DNA of 64,000 nt from Paraburkholderia phytofirmans PsJN (GTDB lineage: Bacteria > Pseudomonadota > Gammaproteobacteria > Burkholderiales > Burkholderiaceae). The stretch lies in contig NC_010676.1 of NCBI RefSeq assembly GCF_000020125.1, forward strand, positions 2,604,001 to 2,668,000, given 5' to 3'. The notes beneath the pieces were generated by a model that did no database searches, was not told where the DNA came from, and saw only the letters and a program-made list of their open reading frames with translations. The position numbers and the translations under genes are program-made. Below are positions 1 to 8,457 of the stretch, piece by piece. Position 1 is the first letter of the stretch; the number at the start of each line of letters is the position of its first letter.

Positions 1-658
1 CGGCCGGAAGATTCGAAGCTGAGATGTCGAGCTTGTCGGCGAGCTTCAGGTCCGGATACTTGCCTTGCAGCCCTTCGAGTAAGGTCTTGTCGATGAAGTA
101 GCCGTCGATGTACTTGTTGCGCAGCGCGAGAAAGCCCGCATTGATATTCGGAAAGCGGACGATCTGCGCGCCCGGCAGATAGCTCTGCGAATACGTGTCC
201 TCGATGGTCCCCTGCACGACCCCGATGCGCTTGTCCTTTACCGATGTCACATCCGCGCCGATCGTGCTGTCCGGCAGCGTGCCGACGCTCAAAAGACCCG
301 TCAGATAGCCTTCCGAGAAATCGACCATCTTGAGGCGTTCCTTGGTAATCGAGATCGAGCCCGCAGCAAGGTCGACCTGCTGATTCGCCACGCTCGGCAG
401 CAAACCTGCGAAGTCCTGCGCGCGGAAGTCGGCCGTGAGCCCGAGTTTCGCGGCGATAGCACGCACCAGTTCCACGTCGAACCCCGTCATCTTGCCGTTG
501 TCGATATACGAGTACGGCTTGTTGTTCGCATCGACGCCGGCGACGATCTTGCCAGGCGTCAATGTGCCGACGTCATCGGCGGCGTGGGCGGCGATCGCCG
601 CGCCGACCAGGAACGATGCGGCCACGGCAAGATGGCGTGCGAGAAGAAGTAATCGCAT
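1..658 (-). CDS. ABC transporter substrate-binding protein, family 3 (partial)
   Basis: Periplasmic binding protein of a polar amino-acid or amine ABC importer. The start is the ATG at 658. It is followed by a signal peptide of about 26 residues (MRLLLLARHLAVAAS..., cleavage after AHA), and then the family-3 pattern: VGTLTPGKIVAGVDANNKPY, GFDVELVRAIAAKLGL, and a VDLAAGSISITKERLKMVDF segment that is the ligand-binding signature. About 219 residues are visible and the C-terminus lies beyond position 1. It sits 33 bases downstream of the ABC ATPase gene on the same strand, so the two are probably co-transcribed; the permease genes must lie outside the window. The substrate cannot be read from the sequence, but the neighbouring amine-type FAD oxidoreductase suggests an amino acid or polyamine-like compound. 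Confidence 0.9.
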   Translation of the reverse strand, partial: MRLLLLARHLAVAASFLVGAAIAAHAADDVGTLTPGKIVAGVDANNKPYSYIDNGKMTGFDVELVRAIAAKLGLTADFRAQDFAGLLPSVANQQVDLAAGSISITKERLKMVDFSEGYLTGLLSVGTLPDSTIGADVTSVKDKRIGVVQGTIEDTYSQSYLPGAQIVRFPNINAGFLALRNKYIDGYFIDKTLLEGLQGKYPDLKLADKLDISASNLPA

Positions 659-691
659 GGTGAGGCTCCTTTGGATTGGCTAACGGTTGAT

Positions 692-1393
<702 letters not shown>

Positions 1394-1445
1394 TGCGGCT
1401 CCTTTCGATGCTTCGGCCTTTTGATTTAATCCGCTTGTCTGCGCT

Positions 1446-2771
1446 TCAGGAGAGCGCTGCCCGCACACGGCCGTGCCACATATCGCCAATCCGGTACAGT
1501 GCACTGCCGACGGGTACCGCAAGCGTGCTGGCCATTCCCGCAACAGAGAGGGGAAACGCACCATCGCCGAACGCACCGACATCCTGCTCGACACCCGCCA
1601 TATGTTTGCCGATGCGATGCCCGAGATAGCTCATCAGCGCAACGCCGTTGCCGTTGCAGCCGAGCGCATAGTGCACGCCGTCGTGCTGACCGATGTGCGC
1701 GAGTCTGTCCCCGGTCATTGCGACGAAGCCTTTCCAAGCATGCGTGACGCGCACGTCGCGCAGGGCGGGCCACAATTGCACCAGCTTCGCGTACAGCCGC
1801 CGCGCGGCCTCGCGTTCGTCGATCTCGCCGATGCCGGGCCGCGACCCAAAGATCATTCGCGTGCCGTCCGGCGACGGGCGCGTGTAGAAGAGATTGCGCT
1901 TCGAATCGCTGATCATGCGGCGGCCCGGATTGAGCACGTTCATGAGGCCTTCGGGCAGCGGCTCGGTGGCGATCTGATAACTCGCGACCGGCAACACGCG
2001 GCGCGAAAAGAACGGCAGCAGCGGACCCGTATAGCCGTTGGTGGCCACCAGCACCTGCTGCGCATCGAACACGCCGCGCGCGGTGTGCACGCGAAACCGC
2101 GTATTTCCCGTTCGTTCGAGCCGCTGCACCGCTGCGTGCGAATGCAGCGTCGCGCCGCGCCGGCGCGCGAGGTCGCGCAGCGCACGATGATATTTCGCGG
2201 TATGCAGTCCGCCGTATTCGTCGACGAGAATACCGCCGTAGTAGTAGTCGGAGCCGATGATGCCGCGCTGCGCATCACGCTCGATCACATGCACCGTGAC
2301 GCCGGTCTTGTCGCGCAACAACTGGCCTTGGCGACGCAGCACGTTGAAATGCGCGGGCGTATAGGCGCCAAAGAAGCGGCCGGTGATGCGCAGGTCTGCG
2401 TCGAGCGATTCGTCGGCGATGATTCCCTTGAGATACTCGAAGCTCGCCATCGACTCCTGCATCAGACGCGTGAGACGTTCGGCGGGCACGCCGCGAATCG
2501 CGCTGGTCAGCGCGAGCTTCTGGCCGCTCGACACCATGCCCCCGCTGCGTGTGCTGCCGCCCGCGCCGATCTCGGCGGCATCCAGCACCGCGACGCGCGC
2601 GCCATACTTCGCAGCCTCCGCCGCCGCCGACAGCCCGCAATATCCGCTACCGACGATCGCCAGGTCCACGTTCGCCGGCAAAGGATCCGGCGCGGCCTCG
2701 GGCGGGGCGGCATCCCACCAGTAAGGGGTGCAGCGGAAAGTTTCGTGAAACAGCAACGCATCGGCACGCAT
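1446..2771 (-). CDS. FAD-dependent oxidoreductase of the DadA/PuuB (amine/amino-acid oxidase) superfamily
   Basis: Flavoprotein of 441 aa, probably oxidising an amino acid or an N-substituted amine taken up by the adjacent ABC importer. The N-terminal lead FRCTPYWWD is typical of gamma-glutamylputrescine oxidase (PuuB/OrdL)-like proteins. It precedes the Rossmann dinucleotide motif [11 protein letters not shown] (about residues 40-50), the FAD contact E/D at [19 protein letters not shown], and C-terminal strands FGSRPGIGE and [14 protein letters not shown] plus [20 protein letters not shown], the last forming the second FAD-binding element. It is the first gene of the minus-strand unit (oxidoreductase, ABC ATPase, binding protein) and is divergent from a LysR gene 149 bases away that probably controls it. 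The true substrate is not determinable here. Confidence 0.88.
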   Translation of the reverse strand: MRADALLFHETFRCTPYWWDAAPPEAAPDPLPANVDLAIVGSGYCGLSAAAEAAKYGARVAVLDAAEIGAGGSTRSGGMVSSGQKLALTSAIRGVPAERLTRLMQESMASFEYLKGIIADESLDADLRITGRFFGAYTPAHFNVLRRQGQLLRDKTGVTVHVIERDAQRGIIGSDYYYGGILVDEYGGLHTAKYHRALRDLARRRGATLHSHAAVQRLERTGNTRFRVHTARGVFDAQQVLVATNGYTGPLLPFFSRRVLPVASYQIATEPLPEGLMNVLNPGRRMISDSKRNLFYTRPSPDGTRMIFGSRPGIGEIDEREAARRLYAKLVQLWPALRDVRVTHAWKGFVAMTGDRLAHIGQHDGVHYALGCNGNGVALMSYLGHRIGKHMAGVEQDVGAFGDGAFPLSVAGMASTLAVPVGSALYRIGDMWHGRVRAALS

Positions 2772-2920
2772 GGACTCAGCCCTGTTCGCTTGATTCGAGC
2801 CCAGTGTCGCCCTCGCAAATCATCCGGTCAAATAGCGCCAAAAACGGCTTCCATTCATTTCTGATATGGCAAGCTGACGACTTCGGCCGTCGTTTGCGCG
2901 GCCCACGCCCGGAGAAAACG

Positions 2921-3823
2921 ATGAATCTCAGGCAGGTCGAAGCGTTTCGGCTGGTCATGCTGCGCGGTTCAATGACGGCCGCCGCCGAAGAACTCGGCAC
3001 ATCGCAACCGAGCATCAGCCGCTTGATCGCGGAACTGGAAGCCGCAACGGGATTGACTCTGTTCGTGCGCAATGGCGGACGCATTCACGCCACCGACGCG
3101 GGCAGTGCGTTCTATCGCGAGGTGGATCGCAGCTTCGTCGGCCTCGAGAAACTGCAGCATTCGGCACGAGAGATTCTTGAGCTCGGCAGTGGGCGGCTGC
3201 GCATCGTGGCAGCGCCGGTGCTCGCGTTGTCGTTTTTGCCTGCAGTGATCGCGCGCTTCGTGGACGCCCATCCGCGCGTCGCGGTGTCGCTCGAAATGCG
3301 CAGCGAGAGCACGATCCAGCGCTGGGTGTCCTCGGGACACTGCGACGTCGGCTTCGCGACCACCACGCCGGATGCGTTCGGCGTGACGAGCGTGGAACTC
3401 TATGAGCTGGCGGGGCTATGCGCACTGCCCGCGCGTCATGAGCTTGCGGCGCGCACGCGGATTCGCGCGGCCGACTTGCGTGGCGAACGGCTCATCCTGC
3501 CTTCCCATGCGGACGATACGCGTGCCGCGCTCGAACGCACGCTGCGTCTGGCGGGCGCGGATCAGGTGCCTGCAATCGAAACGCCGTATGGCGCGACCAT
3601 CTGCGCGCTCGTGACGCGCGGTGCGGGCGTGGGCATCGTCAATCCGCTCGCGACCGTGGATGCCGATCCGACGCGCATTGTGTTCCGGCCGTTCACGCCG
3701 GAGATATGGTTTCGCGGCTTCACGCTTTATCCGCAGACGCCGCGGGGCAATCCGGTGGTCGGCGCGTTTCTCGAACTCGTAGGCGAGCAGATGATGGTGT
3801 TGAGGCAGGACGCACAAATCTGA
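2921..3823 (+). CDS. LysR-family transcriptional regulator
   Basis: DNA-binding regulator of 300 aa. The start ATG 2921 is preceded by GGAGAAAACG, a good ribosome site, and the first residues MNLRQVEAFRLVMLRGSMT begin the winged helix-turn-helix; the recognition part is AAAEELGTSQPSISRLIAEL (residues about 20-39). The remainder is a LysR-type periplasmic-binding-like effector domain (GRLRIVAAPVLALSFLP; a typical cleft strand VTRGAGVGIVNPLATVDA). It is divergent from the FAD oxidoreductase/ABC operon; LysR proteins commonly regulate the divergent unit from the shared 149-base intergenic region. The effector is unknown but is likely the amine or amino-acid substrate. Confidence 0.92.
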   Translation: MNLRQVEAFRLVMLRGSMTAAAEELGTSQPSISRLIAELEAATGLTLFVRNGGRIHATDAGSAFYREVDRSFVGLEKLQHSAREILELGSGRLRIVAAPVLALSFLPAVIARFVDAHPRVAVSLEMRSESTIQRWVSSGHCDVGFATTTPDAFGVTSVELYELAGLCALPARHELAARTRIRAADLRGERLILPSHADDTRAALERTLRLAGADQVPAIETPYGATICALVTRGAGVGIVNPLATVDADPTRIVFRPFTPEIWFRGFTLYPQTPRGNPVVGAFLELVGEQMMVLRQDAQI

Positions 3824-4094
3824 GTCTACGCATTAACGGATGACCAGTTCTTGCGGCGATCGGTGTCGCATGAATTGCACGGTCACGCGCTAGAACCCGG
3901 TCGTTAAGCTTCCACGGTTCGTCCATTTATTCCCCCACCTGCATTACTCGGATGCGCATAAATGCGCCTTCAAATGCCATTCCGAATCGGCTTATGGCGG
4001 AATAGGCGTATATAAAACTGCGTCCGTCCATGTCGCAGTTCATTAAAATGCATACCTGATGCATCATAAAATAAATCAATCTAGAGAGGGCCCC

Positions 4095-4340
4095 ATGAAT
4101 GCCCACGAACTGGAAACATACCGCGGCTTTACTATCCACATAGCGGTGCATGAGATGCCGAAGCAATGGGTCTGCGAGATCACCTTCGAGCGAGCGGAAC
4201 AGCAAGCATGCAAGTGCAGTCCACCCATGTTCAGGCACCAGGCGTGCAGACTTAAAAGAAGCATGCTCACTTTCTCCATGGAAATGCAGTTCAAAGCGAG
4301 GATGCTGGTCGACGAGTGGATAGGCAAGCAACCCGATTGA
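4095..4340 (+). CDS. Small conserved hypothetical protein (81 aa)
   Basis: A short soluble protein beginning MNAHELETYRGFTIHIAV. The ATG at 4095 is preceded by GAGAGGG at proper spacing; an earlier in-frame ATG at 4059 lacks such a site. It has charged ends, two cysteines close together (QQACKCS) and a C-terminal helix (QFKARMLVDEWIG). The composition is that of a real protein and the pattern resembles small stress-type proteins common in Burkholderia replicons, but I do not recognise a named family. It lies alone between a LysR gene and a remnant-rich stretch; a rho-independent terminator 250 bases downstream could end its transcript. Confidence 0.6.
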   Translation: MNAHELETYRGFTIHIAVHEMPKQWVCEITFERAEQQACKCSPPMFRHQACRLKRSMLTFSMEMQFKARMLVDEWIGKQPD

Positions 4341-4580
4341 CGAAAGCACCGTCTCGATACCAGGTACAAAAGGCTCCAATCGTTTTCCGTCTGTACCCTT
4401 ACCCAACGGTGTGAAGGCAAGCCGAACTACGTGCGGACGATGCAGGAGCAGGGACTCATCGAGCGAGCGGCGTAGGGCGAGATTCAAATCGCGATAGTGA
4501 TCCCCGTCACGGAAAGTTCGTCTGGTTGCGTAGAGAATCGCGTTCTCTCAGGTGCGCGACACGGACCTCGATGTCGCGCG

Positions 4581-4868
4581 TCATTTAGTCGGGCCTCGCG
4601 CCCGACTCTTTTTCGCGTATGGGCTGCGAGGCGAAGTTAGGGTGATTAAGTGGCCGCGGTTGTTGCAGCCGTCTCTGGCGCGAGTGGCCTGACATGCGCG
4701 CCGCCATTTTTCGGCGCACCGATGCGTGAATGCTCCATGCTGACCGTTAACTGGGGTATCGGCCTTAACTGTCCTGGCATATAAACTCAGATTCGATTCC
4801 TCGGTGATCGACGCGCATCCAGACAGCGCAGCGACGGGAGTTAGTGCACCGACCGACATCCCCTTCAT
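4581..4868 (-). pseudogene. Lipoprotein-like gene remnant
   Basis: The frame opens with MKGMSVGALTPVAALSGCAS, a lipoprotein signal with lipobox L-S-G-C, followed by SITEESN, which resembles the start of small Burkholderia lipoproteins. After that the sequence becomes arginine-rich and loses any family likeness, running into the terminator hairpin. The plausible reading is a 5' fragment whose body has been replaced or frameshifted. It overlaps the hypothetical minus-strand ORF ending at 4765. Could also be a chance open frame. Confidence 0.35.
4588..4613 (+). terminator. Rho-independent terminator
   Basis: Perfect 7-bp stem GTCGGGC / GCCCGAC with loop CTCGC, followed by TCTTTTT. It is oriented to stop plus-strand transcription, presumably that of the small gene at 4095-4340. 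Confidence 0.75.
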
Positions 4869-5028
4869 TATTTATTGGATTTTTCTTGTGCAGCTCTACC
4901 GCCTCGCTCGGCAAATACAGACTGCCTCCGCACCGGAGCTTATCGTCAATCGAGTAAGTGCGCTGTGACGGCGCGCACATTTCGAATCGGGTCGCTTTAC
5001 GCGGTTCAGCGCCGGGCTTGTTCATCAT
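4765..5028 (-). CDS. Hypothetical small protein (87 aa), uncertain
   Basis: The start is the paired ATG ATG at 5028 with a good AAAGGGA ribosome site 8 bases upstream. The first 50 residues (MMNKPGAEPRKATRFEM..., then SIDDKLRCGGSLYLPSEAVE) look like real soluble protein; the tail after HKKNP overlaps the lipoprotein-like frame and is less convincing, so the original gene may have ended near 4870. No family recognised. Confidence 0.4.
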   Translation of the reverse strand: MMNKPGAEPRKATRFEMCAPSQRTYSIDDKLRCGGSLYLPSEAVELHKKNPINNEGDVGRCTNSRRCAVWMRVDHRGIESEFICQDS

Positions 5029-5178
5029 GAAAGCGTTCCCTTTCAGTGTTGCCTTCGTGCGGATTAAAGAATTATCGCCTTTGGCCGATAACTGCGACGT
5101 CAACGCAAGATTGTCGCTTCATGCGCAAACGATTGCGTGCGTGCACATCCACATTAAAATTCACCGGGGAACTCGAAC

Positions 5179-5220
5179 ATGGATGATTGGCCCACAGCTA
5201 CGCGCTATTCATGCCGATGA
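5179..5220 (+). CDS. Putative 13-residue leader peptide overlapping the mreB-like start
   Basis: MDDWPTATRYSCR followed by TGA. The ATG at 5179 has the only good ribosome site in the area (CGGGGAA, about 8 bases upstream). Its stop TGA (5218-5220) overlaps the ATG at 5217 of the MreB-like gene in the classic ATGA arrangement. This suggests that translation of the MreB-like protein is coupled to the leader. It is too small to judge by homology. Confidence 0.5.
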   Translation: MDDWPTATRYSCR

Positions 5221-6248
5221 GGCACTGGTTGCGCTTTCGCCCCCCTGAGCTGGCCCTCGACGTAGGAACTGCAAACACGCGAATTCACATCTCGGGGGCC
5301 GGCCTGGTCCTGAGTCAGGCATCGGTGCTGTGTACTCATGGACGCGACTCGTTACGGGCGGGCGGACGTCCGACAGTGTCCGTGGGTGACGAGGCCAGGA
5401 AAATGCTCGGCAGACTGCCGCAGAACATCGAAGCCATCACGCCAATCCGGGGCGGCGTCATCTCGAACTTCCAGGCAAGTGAGCAGATGATCCGGCAATT
5501 CGTGCGCCACGCGCGCAAAGGCCGGCGGCTGACGAACGCGCCGCGCATCACCGTCAGCGTCCCGGGCGGTGCGACCCAGGTGGAGCGCCGCTCCTTCAAG
5601 GAAGCGATCCACGGCGCAGGTGCTTCCCACGTTGCGTTGTTCGAGAGACCGCTGGCCGCAGCCCTCGGCGCTGGACTCGCCATCTCCGAAGCGACAGGCT
5701 GCATGGTTGTCGACGTGGGTGCGGGCACAACCGAGATCGGCGTCATTGCACTCGGCAGCGTCGTGCGTGGGGCATCCGCGCGCGTGGGAGGCGACACCTT
5801 TGACCAGGCCATTGTTAACTACGTTCGCCGCACGCACGGCTTGCTGATTGGCGAGCACACCGCGCAACGAGTCAAGCTGGAGATCGGCAGCGCACTGCCG
5901 CCTACGTACGAGCTGGTCACGGGGGTGACCGGTCGCAGCCTCGCCGAAGGCGTCCCGCGCTCCATGACACTATCGAGCCACGAAATATACGAAGCGATCA
6001 TCGAGCCGCTCGACCAGATCGTGTCGCTGCTAAGACGTGTTCTGGAGAGTACCCCACCGGAGCTTGCAGCCGACATCGCCGATCGCGGGTTCACGCTGAC
6101 CGGCGGCAGCGCCATGCTGCGAGGCCTCGATCAACGCCTGCGTGAGGAAACAGGACTGCCCGTAGCGGTCGCTGACCAACCGATGACGTGCGTTATTCGC
6201 GGCACAGGGCTCGCGATCGAGACGCTCGATCCTCACTTCTTTGCGTAG
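5217..6248 (+). CDS. MreB/rod-shape-determining protein paralogue
   Basis: Actin-like ATPase of 343 aa. Beginning at ATG 5217 gives MRHWLRFRPPELALDVGTANT, in which a short basic/aromatic N-terminal segment precedes the phosphate-1 motif exactly as in MreB; in-frame ATG 5211 and TTG 5187 are alternatives with no better ribosome site. Phosphate-2 is VVDVGAGTTEIGVI, then VGGDTFDQAIVNYVRR, and the adenosine motif TGGSAMLRGLDQRLREETG. Family members polymerise under the inner membrane and guide wall synthesis; the usual mreC/mreD/pbp2/rodA neighbours are absent, so this is an extra copy outside the shape operon. The next gene, 61 bases on, is a DUF2968 exported protein, possibly co-transcribed. 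Confidence 0.9.
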   Translation: MRHWLRFRPPELALDVGTANTRIHISGAGLVLSQASVLCTHGRDSLRAGGRPTVSVGDEARKMLGRLPQNIEAITPIRGGVISNFQASEQMIRQFVRHARKGRRLTNAPRITVSVPGGATQVERRSFKEAIHGAGASHVALFERPLAAALGAGLAISEATGCMVVDVGAGTTEIGVIALGSVVRGASARVGGDTFDQAIVNYVRRTHGLLIGEHTAQRVKLEIGSALPPTYELVTGVTGRSLAEGVPRSMTLSSHEIYEAIIEPLDQIVSLLRRVLESTPPELAADIADRGFTLTGGSAMLRGLDQRLREETGLPVAVADQPMTCVIRGTGLAIETLDPHFFA

Positions 6249-6309
6249 CGGACACACCAACACATTTCCCGTCGAACCTTCAGCGTATCCTCTGAATCAA
6301 TACATCGCC

Positions 6310-7092
6310 ATGCGACACACACGAACCAAATCCCTCCGCCTCGCCGCATTGACATTGGCGTTGACCGCAGCCCAGATGTTGCCCGGCGCCCATGCGAGCG
6401 AGGCCGCAGGTACTCTGGGCGCTTCCGATGCGACTGCACAGTTGCCACTAGAACAGCCAGTCGGCTCAGGTCCTGCAAGTCTGTCCGCGACGTCCGTATC
6501 GTCGAACGAGCACACGGGCGGTGACGTTTCGAGACTCACCCAACTGGTCCAACAGGGCCGAGTGACACTGCTTCGCTCGACGGCGGCCGGCAATTACAGC
6601 GCATCCCTGTCATTTTTCGGTGACGATCTAACCTACTACGTCGCGCTTTTGGAGCAAAACACTTACTGGCGGGTAATCGCAACGCGGAACAAGAAACGGG
6701 CTGAAGCCGTGTACGCCAACTTTGTGACGCAGACCGGTAGCCTGGCAGCCGTGCAAACCAGGCGTGCCGAGCTGGCAGCGCAGGAAGCAGCGACCCAGCG
6801 CCTGATCGAGCAGGCGCAAATCAAGGCACAACAGCTGCAGGCCGACGCCGAGATCGCCCAGACGCAACGCGACGAAGTCGCTACACAGCAAGCGCTGGCC
6901 GCAGACCAGGTCAAGAACCTGAAGGCCGCAGATCAGGACGCGCGCAAGAAGCTCTCGCAGATCAGGCATCAGGTTGTTGGGCTGCAGATCGCGTCGAATT
7001 TTGGGCTCCCTCCGGAACATTCGGCACGATTGCGCAAGACCGGAAAACACGCTCAACACACCAAAAGTGCCACGTTGGCAACGGCGCAGTGA
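6310..7092 (+). CDS. DUF2968 domain-containing exported protein
   Basis: 260 aa. The N-terminus MRHTRTKSLRLAALTLALTA is a signal peptide with likely cleavage after GAHA. The mature part starts with a low-complexity stretch and then shows the DUF2968 body: VSRLTQLVQQGRVTLLR, a segment SLSFFGDDLTYYVALLEQNT, WRVIATRNKKRAEAVYANF, followed by a long alanine/glutamine-rich coiled coil (about residues 150-230: RLIEQAQIKAQQLQADAEIA and onward). The family is common in Burkholderia, is exported and has no assigned function. Its position directly after the MreB paralogue hints at an envelope role. ATG 6310 was chosen because it places the signal peptide at the N-terminus. Confidence 0.88.
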   Translation: MRHTRTKSLRLAALTLALTAAQMLPGAHASEAAGTLGASDATAQLPLEQPVGSGPASLSATSVSSNEHTGGDVSRLTQLVQQGRVTLLRSTAAGNYSASLSFFGDDLTYYVALLEQNTYWRVIATRNKKRAEAVYANFVTQTGSLAAVQTRRAELAAQEAATQRLIEQAQIKAQQLQADAEIAQTQRDEVATQQALAADQVKNLKAADQDARKKLSQIRHQVVGLQIASNFGLPPEHSARLRKTGKHAQHTKSATLATAQ

Positions 7093-7330
7093 GCCGTGCG
7101 GATTCCCCGGAGGTGCGTGAAGTGAAGGTCCGCCTCATTGCGGCAGAAGCGCGTGGCTGCTGCACAGCAGCCTGCTGGCCTGTTGCGCAATGCGAAGGCG
7201 GACAAGGAACGGAACTCACCTGAAACAGGGGATGTCCGGGCGCCTTTGCGCACTGCGACAGACATGATCACGGCGCCTGCTTTGTCTACGATGTAAAGTC
7301 CAAACTCGGCGCGTCCAGCACCGGCGAGGT

Positions 7331-7954
7331 TCACCCATTTCTGAAGCTGTCTTTTGCCAAAGAAACGGCGGTCATGATGTTCGGCAGCGTGACGTAGCGC
7401 GGCTCGTTCAGGCGCAGGTCGGTCGTGACGACAGCGGGCAGCGTCAGCGACAGCGACAGCGTTTCAGCGCCGCCATCGACTTCACGCGACACGGTTGCCT
7501 TGCCGTCAGCGACGACAACCTTCGATGCAAACGTCGCTTGCGGCAGGCCAGCTAGCGCAGCGAGCATCTGACCAGTCTGGTTCGAATCGTCGTCGATAGC
7601 CTGCTTGCCGAGAATGACCAGCGAAGGCTGTTCCTTGTCGACCAGCGCCTTCAGCAGCTTGGCCACGGCCAGCGGCTGCAGTTCCTGCGAAGACTCGATC
7701 AGGATCGCGCGATCAGCACCGATGGCCAGTGCCGTACGCAGCGTTTCCTGCGACTGCGTGACACCCGCCGACACGGCGATCACTTCCGTCGCCACGCCCG
7801 CTTCCTTCAGACGTACCGCTTCTTCAACCGCGATTTCATCGAACGGATTCATCGACATTTTCACGTTCGCGATGTCGACGCCCGTGCCGTCCGACTTGAC
7901 TCGAACTTTCACGTTGTAATCGACCACTCTCTTGACTGGCACCAGGATTTTCAT
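7331..7954 (-). pseudogene. etfB: Electron transfer flavoprotein beta subunit, 3'-truncated
   Basis: The first ~195 residues are standard Etf[20 protein letters not shown], the signature around [21 protein letters not shown], and the AMP-binding loop [20 protein letters not shown]. After RYVTLPNIM the sequence switches to unrelated residues ([13 protein letters not shown]) and stops at 207 aa; intact EtfB is about 249 aa, so roughly 50 C-terminal residues that contact EtfA are missing. No etfA is beside it. The ribosome site GGAGACGGT precedes the ATG. Its start overlaps the stop of the truncated GMC gene (ATGA). It is therefore probably a non-functional extra copy captured in a rearrangement. 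Confidence 0.88.
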
Positions 7955-8199
7955 ACCGTCTCCTTCGAATACGCCGACGACGCGTGCGCCGCCATCGGCG
8001 AACGGATCATGTCTGCCGCGCGCTCAGCCAGCATGAGCACCGTCGCATTGGTGTTGGTCGAGGTTATCGACGGCATCACCGAGCCGTCGACGACGCGCAG
8101 GCCTGTCGTTCCGCGCACCCGCATTTCAGAATCGACAACGCTCATTTCGTCCTCGCCCATCCGACACGTGCCAGCCGCGTGGTAAACACCGAGTTCCAC
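7951..8199 (-). pseudogene. GMC oxidoreductase C-terminal fragment
   Basis: Only the last ~75 residues of a glucose-methanol-choline oxidoreductase remain: [10 protein letters not shown] (the active-site His region), [20 protein letters not shown], and [20 protein letters not shown] with the FAD-contacting N-T-N. The FAD-binding N-terminus and about 450 residues are missing. The break lies near 8185-8199, where the sequence becomes a GntR effector domain read on the opposite strand. Confidence 0.88.
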
Positions 8200-8457
8200 C
8201 GTCAGTTAATGGCGGCGACCAAGAATCCACGGCTGATCACGATCAATCAGGCCGTCGAAGACGAGCTGACGCTCTACATTCACAAGGGCGTGTATTCATT
8301 CACGCAGATGCAGCGCTCCTCGAAAGAACACCGCGAACTTTTCGAGGCGCTGCGCGCGGGCCAAGCCGACGCGGCTGCGGAGGCTTTCGAGAACCACGTG
8401 CAGACGGGAAAGAAACGCATGCTCGACACTGTGTCCACGAGCCCGTCCGAACGTTAA
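8185..8457 (+). pseudogene. GntR-family regulator, C-terminal FCD domain fragment
   Basis: About 90 residues of the all-helical FCD effector domain: [20 protein letters not shown], then HKGVYSFTQMQRSSKEHREL, FEALRAGQADAAAEAFENHV. The metal/ligand residues of the lost first half and the N-terminal DNA-binding domain are missing. It ends at TAA 8455-8457, overlapping the start of the D-2-hydroxyacid dehydrogenase gene, so regulator and enzyme were probably adjacent before the rearrangement. Confidence 0.82.

Larger units (their letters stand above)
4341..5178. other. Remnant-rich intergenic stretch upstream of the mreB paralogue
   Basis: No clear plus-strand gene. It holds a plus-strand intrinsic terminator (4588-4613) and two weak minus-strand coding traces that overlap each other (a small ORF with a good ribosome site, and a lipoprotein-like start). 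The last 150 bases should contain the promoter of the leader/mreB-like unit. I saw no convincing -35/-10 pair. Confidence 0.5.

Noticed and set aside
2275..2818. Long open frames overlapping the FAD oxidoreductase and the LysR promoter
   Set aside because: They are shadow frames with arginine-rich composition of GC-rich coding DNA; no motif or ribosome site.
1473..2864. 463-codon plus-strand frame opposite the FAD oxidoreductase
   Set aside because: Shadow of the minus-strand enzyme, whose FAD motifs are clear.
7155..7180. CAGCAGCCTGCTGG repeat also seen near 33365
   Set aside because: A short self-complementary GC-rich word; two occurrences 26 kb apart are compatible with chance.
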